Assembly: GCA_034927285.1 (NCBI GenBank)
Contig: JAYFQF010000029.1
Coordinates: 1 to 14,137 of the forward strand
Length of the DNA stretch: 14,137 nt
Source of the DNA: JAYFQF01 sp034927285
GTDB lineage: Bacteria > Bacillota > Peptococcia > DRI-13 > UBA5745
Reading direction: 5' to 3'
Made by a program: the position numbers and the translations under genes. The notes beneath the pieces were generated by a model, which was not told the origin of the DNA, made no database searches, and was given only the letters and a program-made list of their open reading frames with translations. This document shows positions 1 to 5,252 of this stretch, one piece after another (the stretch's first letter is position 1; the number at the start of each line of letters is the position of its first letter).

Positions 1-132
1 TTTGATATTGCACTCTCGTCCGAAATCGATATTGCTGGTTTCGTTGAAAAACTAAATTTTAGGCCTCGCAAATGCTTAGGCTGGAAATCGCCTCATGAAG
101 TCTTCTTTAATCAATCGTTGCACTTGACTTGA
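1..132 (+). CDS. IS30-family transposase, C-terminal 43 residues (partial at 5' end)
   Basis: Frame 1 is open from the window edge to a TGA at 130-132. The peptide contains VEKLNFRPRKCLGWKSPHEV followed by FFNQSLHLT. The motif LNxRPRKCLGWKxPxEVF is the hallmark C-terminal end of IS30-family DDE transposases, where it follows the catalytic Glu region. The catalytic DDE residues lie outside the window, so activity cannot be judged. The codon use is more AT-rich than the neighbouring chromosomal genes, as expected for a mobile element. Confidence 0.85.
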   Translation, partial: FDIALSSEIDIAGFVEKLNFRPRKCLGWKSPHEVFFNQSLHLT

Positions 133-143
133 CAATTCAAGCC
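1..143 (+). mobile_element. Right end of an IS30-family insertion sequence (partial)
   Basis: The first ~143 bases carry the 3' end of an IS30-type transposase. They end in CACTTGACTTGACAATTCAAG, which resembles the terminal inverted repeat of many IS30 elements, with the transposase stop lying inside the repeat. The element runs out of the window to the left, so the other inverted repeat and any target duplication cannot be seen. The exact boundary (about 141-146) is inferred from where the disrupted sensor gene's hydrophobic coding sequence gives way to the repeat. Confidence 0.75.
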
Positions 144-1316
144 TAAAAGCCCCAGCAGCAGGGAAAGGACCGTGGACATGATGGCTACGTCCCGTACCTG
201 ATCGGCAAAAGACAGGAGATCATCTTTTCCCATCATGCCGATCAGCGCCCAGCGGTCGTCTTCAAAGGGCGTATTGGTGTTATATAGTTTAAAGTCGATG
301 ATACTGGCGTATACCGGCCGGTTTCCTTTACCGGTGGCCAAAGAGTACAGATTGTCATAGACCTGTTTCTCCACAGTGACCTGAGCGGTATCTTCCAGGC
401 GGTAGCGCACCGGGCCGTTTGCGCATATCTGCCGGTAGGTTTTTCCGCCGTCGTTGGTGACGGCCAGGAGATAGGCCCCGCGGCGGTCCGGGCCGATTTC
501 CGTATATTTCAGCTGAGAAAGCAGATATTGCTCAGTGATGTCCACGCCCATCACGCCAAAAACCGTGCCGGAGTCATCGATCAGCGGCACAGAATAAGTA
601 ATGACATTGCCGTCCGTCCCGCTTAAGCTGAAGCTTTCGCTCCAGTAGCCAAAGTTTTGGCTGTCCTTATTTTCACAGTCTCTGGCGGCCAAAAGCGGCC
701 GGAAAAAGAATTGTTCATCGGCCTGGCCGCCGGTTTGGGAAAACTTAAAGCCCGCGCGCCAATAACTGTCCAAAGCGATATTCAAGGCCTTGGAGATATG
801 AGGCATGCCCCGCTCCAGCAAAAGATCGCTGTCGTCGGAAGAATTATCCCCGGGGTCCAGATCCCGGAGGTAAAATCCCGCCCGTCCCGCCTGGCCGCTT
901 TTATTGGCCGGCCCGTCCAGCACCAGAAAAGCTCCGGTTACAGAGTTTTTCCGCAGCAGGTAAATCAGCTCCGGGGCAACGCCCATGACAATCCGGTCGT
1001 TTAAATCCGCATCGGTAAAAATATCGGCGGTCCCGGCGCCGTTGTCCTCCAGGATGCCGTCGATGAGGCTCAGGATATTTTCTTCGCTGTCCTGGAGATT
1101 GGACCATTTATGGATCATTTCGTTTTCCAGGTATTGCTGCCGGTTCAGCACCCGTTCATTTAATATATCGTAGGCATTATTTTCAATATGAATGGTGACC
1201 TTTCCCTGCCAGAAGAAGAAAAAATAGAGGACGGTCTGCATAAGCATTACCGCCATAATGGGAAGCATGAGTTTTCCTAAAATCCGGTTACGCCAAAAAG
1301 GCCGCCGCTTGTGCAA
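111..1316 (-). pseudogene. dCache-domain membrane sensor truncated by the IS30 insertion
   Basis: The minus-strand frame encodes a basic N-terminus (HKRRPFWRNR), a first membrane segment (about residues 15-37, rich in Leu/Met/Phe), and a roughly 330-residue extracytoplasmic region. That region ends with the Cache-type stretch GVMGVDITEQYLLSQL. A second membrane segment starts at VAIMSTVLSLLLGLLGL and then breaks off into NCQVKCND, which is encoded by the IS30 terminal repeat. No output domain (histidine kinase, GGDEF or MCP) follows, so the protein can at best bind ligand and not signal normally. Start: a TTG at 1316 lies 9 nt after a perfect AAGGAGG (1326-1332). The alternative ATG at 1337 has only a GGAG placed too close. 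The gene lies 35-56 nt downstream of the solute-binding lipoprotein gene, so the two probably formed one operon sensing the same ligand class. Confidence 0.75.
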
Positions 1317-1372
1317 GAAACTCTTCCTCCTTCCCATTCTCCGCTCATCTTCTCAGCATATCGTATTCTTCT

Positions 1373-2830
1373 TCAGCCTACGGCCGCTTCCAGTTCCCGG
1401 GTAAAATCGGCCAGCCATTCCTGAAAAGCCTGGTCGGTAGCCACCCGGGCCACCGCTTTCTGCCGGGAAAGCCCCTGGTCCATCAGACGGCGGACCTTTT
1501 CCCGGTCTTCTGCAGCCCGGTTTTGCAAAGAGAGGTTCACCACGCTCCTGGCCTGGTCCCCTTTTTCAAAGGCCTGGTTGGTATAGAGCTGATACCGGCC
1601 GTTTACCATTTCTATGCCTGTAAATAACGCCTGTTTCAACGGGGTAACGATCTGCTGGTTATCCGCGGCTTGCTCCAGGGCCTCCTGGGTATTGGCCGCC
1701 TTGGTCACCGGCAGATATCCGGAGCACAGGCAAAAACGGAGGTTTTGTTCCGGCCGGGTAAACCATTTTAAAAAAGTCACAGCCGCGGCCTCCCGCCGCG
1801 TCTCGGATTTGGTCACCACCATTCCCGCACCCTGCTGCACGGCCAAGGGTTTGGCGCCGGCAAAATTCGGCGGGGGATATACGGCGGACTCCACTTCATA
1901 AGCTTCCCCGTCGCTGAGGGTTACCGTGCCGGGGAAATAAGGCGCGCCGGCGCTGGAGCCCACCAAGGCCAGGATATCGCCGGTTTTGGCGTCGTCGCTG
2001 CGGAACCTGCCGATAGCGGTATAGTACCCATTGACATACGGCACATAATAATTATCCCAAAGCCTGCGCATGATTTCTTCGTCGATCCTCAGGAAAACCT
2101 GGCCGTCGATAACGTCGAAAAGTTCGCTGCCCAGCTGATAGCTGCCGATCAGCAGGTAATTTGCCAGGGCGTCCCGTCCGAAGAAGGCTTTCCCGTCATC
2201 CTTTTCCGGCGTCAGGCTGTCGGTCCAGCGGTAATACTCCTCCGCCACCTCCGCCAGGCCCTCCCAGGTGGCGAAACTCTCCACCGAAGCGCCGGTGGCT
2301 TCAGCAAAGGGCTGCCAGTCCGTGGTATTCAGCATAAATACCTCCGTGGATTTGGCGATGGGAAAAATCACGGTCTGCCCGTTTTTGCTGAAGCGGCCTT
2401 CCTCCATATAGGCCGGGATATAGCTGTTTTTTTCCTCTTCCGTCAGATAGGCGCCGATATCGGCGGTCATGCCCCGGCGATAGATCTCGTAGGCGGTATC
2501 GGCGTATGCCGCAAAGACGTCGGGGACTTCTTCGGCCCCCACGTCCTGGTTGGCTGCGGCGATGACCTGCCGGCTCAGGTCGTTGACGTAGCCCTTATTG
2601 TATGCCTCCACTACGATCCCCTGCTCAGCCCCTACAGTGTCGTTAAACTCCGCTACCAAATCGTCAAAGCTTTGCTTTTGTACGCCGTTATAATAATGCC
2701 AGATAGAAATAGATACCGGGGCTTTACTGCTTTGGCCCGTCCTTTTGTCGCCGAGGCAGCCGGACAAAACAAAAGAGACTGACAACACAACCGCCGTCAG
2801 TCTTAAGAGCAGCTGCCCGGATTTTTTCAT
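1373..2830 (-). CDS. Extracellular solute-binding lipoprotein (ABC family 1 type)
   Basis: This 485-residue protein begins with a lipoprotein signal peptide (MKKSGQLLLRLTAVVLSVSF then VLSGC), giving a lipidated Cys25. The mature part resembles sugar/oligosaccharide-binding proteins of ABC importers. It has an early ISIWHYYNG strand, a hydrophobic hinge region with LVGSSAGAPYFPG, and a C-terminal VTFLKWFTRPEQN helix typical of this family. I chose the ATG at 2830 because GGAAG lies 7 nt upstream and the signal peptide starts there; an in-frame ATG at 2848 is also possible. No permease or ATPase gene is adjacent. The next gene in the operon is the dCache sensor, so the protein may present ligand to a sensor rather than, or as well as, to a transporter. 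The ligand is unknown. Confidence 0.8.
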   Translation of the reverse strand: MKKSGQLLLRLTAVVLSVSFVLSGCLGDKRTGQSSKAPVSISIWHYYNGVQKQSFDDLVAEFNDTVGAEQGIVVEAYNKGYVNDLSRQVIAAANQDVGAEEVPDVFAAYADTAYEIYRRGMTADIGAYLTEEEKNSYIPAYMEEGRFSKNGQTVIFPIAKSTEVFMLNTTDWQPFAEATGASVESFATWEGLAEVAEEYYRWTDSLTPEKDDGKAFFGRDALANYLLIGSYQLGSELFDVIDGQVFLRIDEEIMRRLWDNYYVPYVNGYYTAIGRFRSDDAKTGDILALVGSSAGAPYFPGTVTLSDGEAYEVESAVYPPPNFAGAKPLAVQQGAGMVVTKSETRREAAAVTFLKWFTRPEQNLRFCLCSGYLPVTKAANTQEALEQAADNQQIVTPLKQALFTGIEMVNGRYQLYTNQAFEKGDQARSVVNLSLQNRAAEDREKVRRLMDQGLSRQKAVARVATDQAFQEWLADFTRELEAAVG

Positions 2831-2869
2831 GAACATACTTCCTTCCATTCTTGATAGGCGTCGCGAATA

Positions 2870-2898
2870 ATTATAACACTATTAATAACTGTTATCAA
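2870..2898 (-). promoter_or_regulatory. Sigma-A promoter of the solute-binding protein/sensor operon
   Basis: Reading on the minus strand, TTGATA (2898-2893) and TATAAT (2875-2870) are separated by exactly 17 bp. The -10 is a perfect consensus and the -35 matches 5 of 6 bases. It lies about 40 bp before the chosen start codon at 2830. Confidence 0.8.
2883..2897. promoter_or_regulatory. Palindrome overlapping the -35 region, candidate operator
   Basis: The plus strand reads TAATAACTGTTATCA, a 7-1-7 inverted repeat with one mismatched pair. It covers the spacer and most of the -35 hexamer of the operon promoter, a position where a bound protein would block RNA polymerase. The cognate regulator is unknown. 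Confidence 0.4.
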
Positions 2899-2975
2899 TC
2901 TTCTGCCAATTTTGGTTCCGGCAGGAAATTAACTGAAAATAGCGAAGAAACCTACCGCCTGTAAGCTCCGGATTT

Positions 2976-3758
2976 TCAGGAAGCAGGCACAGGGGGGATC
3001 CCCGGGCCGCCGATCCCCAGGGCCTGCCGGCAGGCCAGCAGGCCCTCCACCTCTTGTGGACCCAGTGACTTTGCCGGCGCCGGCAAAGTCCCGGTCAGCA
3101 TCAGCAAAACCGCATAATACTCCAGAGTCTCCATCCTGTACCAGGCCTCCGTCAGACTGCGTCCCCAGGTCAGGGCGCCGTGATTGGCCAGAAGCAGGGC
3201 GTTGTAATCACGGCAAAAAGGCGCTATGGCATCCGCCACCTCCCGGGTGCCGGGCAAAGCAAAGGGAGCCACCGGCACCTGTCCCAGCTGTACCACGGCC
3301 TCGGCCAGGACCGGCTTGTCCAGCGCCAGCCCGGCGCAGGCAAAAGCGGTGGCCGCCGGGGGGTGGGCGTGGACTACGGCTTTTACTTCAGGATTTTCAT
3401 CGTAGACCCGAAGATGCATCAGCAGTTCGGAAGAAGGCTTGCCGCCGCTCTTTATCCGTCCCAGGCGGTCTGTCTTCACCAGCTGCGCCGCGGTCATAAA
3501 CCCCTTGGAGACGCCGGTGGGAGTGGTCCACAGGCTGTTGGGGCCCACCAGGCAGCTGATGTTGCCGTCGTTGGCCGCTGCAAAGCCCTTGGCATACATG
3601 CGGCGGCCGATCTCCAGGATTTCCTCCCGGGCCTCCTTTTCGGCCGGGTAGGGCTGCCGGGTTTCAGTGCAAGGCTCCCGGCTTCCGGTGCAAGGCTCTG
3701 CTTTTGGGAAACCAAGCTCTGATTCTTTTCGCTCCGGGTCCTTCCGTTTTTCTCTCAT
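2976..3758 (-). CDS. Class II aldolase (FucA/AraD family), probable methylthioribulose- or 5-deoxyribulose-1-phosphate aldolase
   Basis: This 260-residue zinc enzyme has the family motifs in order: NDGNIS (63-68), TPTGVSKG (79-86), SSELLMH with the catalytic Glu111, HAHPP with zinc ligands His130 and His132, and ANHGALTWG with His193. Such enzymes cleave ketose-1-phosphates to DHAP and an aldehyde; the MtnB dehydratase of the methionine salvage pathway is a relative. The gene starts 24 nt after the mtnA-like gene. The neighbour makes the matching ketose-1-phosphate, so the substrate is probably its product. The start at 3758 is supported by AAGGAGG 6 nt upstream. Residues 1-40 are a charged extension outside the normal fold with a short repeat (EPCTGSREPCTET). 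The MtnB dehydratase function cannot be excluded, but no mtnC, mtnW, mtnX or mtnD lies nearby. Confidence 0.8.
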   Translation of the reverse strand: MREKRKDPERKESELGFPKAEPCTGSREPCTETRQPYPAEKEAREEILEIGRRMYAKGFAAANDGNISCLVGPNSLWTTPTGVSKGFMTAAQLVKTDRLGRIKSGGKPSSELLMHLRVYDENPEVKAVVHAHPPAATAFACAGLALDKPVLAEAVVQLGQVPVAPFALPGTREVADAIAPFCRDYNALLLANHGALTWGRSLTEAWYRMETLEYYAVLLMLTGTLPAPAKSLGPQEVEGLLACRQALGIGGPGIPPVPAS

Positions 3759-3782
3759 CCGCTTCCTCCTTATCCTGCCGTC

Positions 3783-5054
3783 TCAACAGCCTTTGCCTTT
3801 TTCCCGGTCCCTGTCCGGCGGCCGCCGCAAAACTGCCAGGTTCTCCCGGTAAGGGGGCCGGATCACTCCAAATTCGGTCACGATACCGCTGATCAGGTTA
3901 TGATCCGTTACGTCAAAAGCCGGATTATAAATCTTTACTCCCTCCGGGGCCATGGGTTTTTCATACCACATGCCCCTCACTTCTTCCGCCGGCCGCTCCT
4001 CGATGCGGATTTCCCCGCCTTCCGCCGTTTGAAAATCAATGGTGGATCTGGGGGCGCAAATATACATGGGTATACCGTAATGCTTCGCCAAAATAGCCAG
4101 GCCGCTGGTACCGATCTTATTTGCGGCGTCGCCGTTGGCCGCCACCCGGTCGGCTCCGGTAAATACCGCCTGGACCCAGCCCTTGGCCATAACGGCGGCG
4201 GCCATATTATCACAGATCAGAGTCGCGTCTACGCCGGCCTCCTTCAACTCGTAGGCCGTCAGCCTGGCCCCCTGCAAAAGGGGCCGGGTTTCGTCCACAA
4301 AAACCTTCAGGCCATAGCCTTTTTCCTGGGCCAGATAAATCGGCGACGTGGCCGTACCGTAGCGGACGCAGGCCAGCCGGCCGGCGTTGCAATGGGTCAG
4401 GATGCCCCATCCCGGCGAGATCAGCCCAAGGCCTTTTTCTCCGATGGCCCGGCAAACATCAATATCCTCCTGATAGATGGCCAGAGCTTCCGCTTTCAGT
4501 CCAAGGCAAAATTCCCGCAGAAAAGCGGCGGTCTCTTCCGGATCAAAAGCCCGCTCCCGGCCCGGGGCCTTTTCCGCCGCCGCCCCCCGACCTTGTCCCG
4601 ATTCTGTCAAAGCTGAAAAGGGTTTTCCCGCCCGGCGGGCCAGGCAAAGCCCCGCCCGCTCCATCCGGTCCAGAGCCCAGCCCAGATTTACCGCCGTAGG
4701 CCTGGCCGACTTAAGACTGGCCTTTGCCTCGCTTAAGTCTTCAAAAAAGCGTGCCAGCGCTTCCCTGCCCTTTTCCCTGCCGCCGGCGGCAGACAGCCCT
4801 TCCCGGGCCGTACAAGCCAGCTGCCGGGCCGCCAGATAATAGCCGAAGCCTGCCGCCACCCCCAGAGCCGGCGCGCCCCGGACCTGCAAAAGGCAGATGG
4901 CCTTCCGGATTTCCTCCTGGCTTCTCAGCTCCAAAAAAACCTCTTCTCCCGGCAGCCTGGTCTGGTCGATAATCCGGATGGCGTCCCCGGTCCTGTTCAG
5001 CGCCACCGTGTCGTAACCGGACTGATTTTGCTTTATTTCGGGAACAATAACCAT
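3783..5054 (-). CDS. mtnA: S-methyl-5-thioribose-1-phosphate isomerase family protein (MtnA-like)
   Basis: This 423-residue protein of the eIF2B-alpha/MtnA family converts aldose-1-phosphates such as methylthioribose-1-phosphate to the ketose. Visible hallmarks are VRGAPALG (58-65), ILTHCNAG with catalytic Cys222, CDNMAAAVM (281-289), and FTGADRVAANGD with catalytic Asp302, then NKIGTSGLA. The family is usually about 350 residues. The excess lies in two low-complexity stretches, roughly 82-100 and 136-178, rich in Gly, Ala, Glu and Arg, before the catalytic domain. I chose the ATG at 5054 because it is preceded by AGGGAGG (11-nt spacing) and gives the normal MtnA N-terminus; the 65 in-frame codons upstream look non-coding. 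It is the first gene of an operon with the aldolase. Substrate alternatives are methylthioribose-1-phosphate and 5-deoxyribose-1-phosphate (DrdI-type). Confidence 0.85.
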   Translation of the reverse strand: MVIVPEIKQNQSGYDTVALNRTGDAIRIIDQTRLPGEEVFLELRSQEEIRKAICLLQVRGAPALGVAAGFGYYLAARQLACTAREGLSAAGGREKGREALARFFEDLSEAKASLKSARPTAVNLGWALDRMERAGLCLARRAGKPFSALTESGQGRGAAAEKAPGRERAFDPEETAAFLREFCLGLKAEALAIYQEDIDVCRAIGEKGLGLISPGWGILTHCNAGRLACVRYGTATSPIYLAQEKGYGLKVFVDETRPLLQGARLTAYELKEAGVDATLICDNMAAAVMAKGWVQAVFTGADRVAANGDAANKIGTSGLAILAKHYGIPMYICAPRSTIDFQTAEGGEIRIEERPAEEVRGMWYEKPMAPEGVKIYNPAFDVTDHNLISGIVTEFGVIRPPYRENLAVLRRPPDRDREKGKGC

Positions 5055-5252
5055 CGTTATGATATCCTCCCTCATTTTATAATATATTATCATACCAGGA
5101 GGGGATTTACACCGGGAAACTCTTCTCCCGGGGATGAAAATTTGCCCGCCTGTTCTATGGGCTTTGCCCGCCGTATCCTTTGATCTTTTTGGCCGCGTCC
5201 TGTCGGAGGTTTTCCGCCGGGTTTGCCGCGCCGTTTTTATAGGAGGCATAAA
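5055..5252. promoter_or_regulatory. Divergent control region between mtnA and the molybdenum hydroxylase
   Basis: This 198-bp region separates two genes read outward. It contains an exact 10-bp direct repeat, TTTGCCCGCC, at 5141-5150 and 5163-5172, spaced 22 bp (about two helical turns), with a related TTTGCCGCGCC at 5223-5233. It also contains an inverted repeat CCGGGA/TCCCGG (5112-5117 and 5126-5131). On the mtnA side an AT-rich block (TATGATAATATATTATAAAA read on the minus strand) may hold a -10 box. I could not identify a convincing -35 on either side. Confidence 0.4.

Noticed and set aside
2933..2979. 8-bp inverted repeat CTGAAAAT/ATTTTCAG after the aldolase gene as a terminator
   Set aside because: The loop is about 31 nt, the stem AT-rich and no T-run follows; it is too weak to call.
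5055..5249. N-terminal 65-codon extension of the MtnA frame
   Set aside because: It is basic low-complexity sequence across the intergenic region; the normal MtnA N-terminus and a ribosome site occur at 5054.
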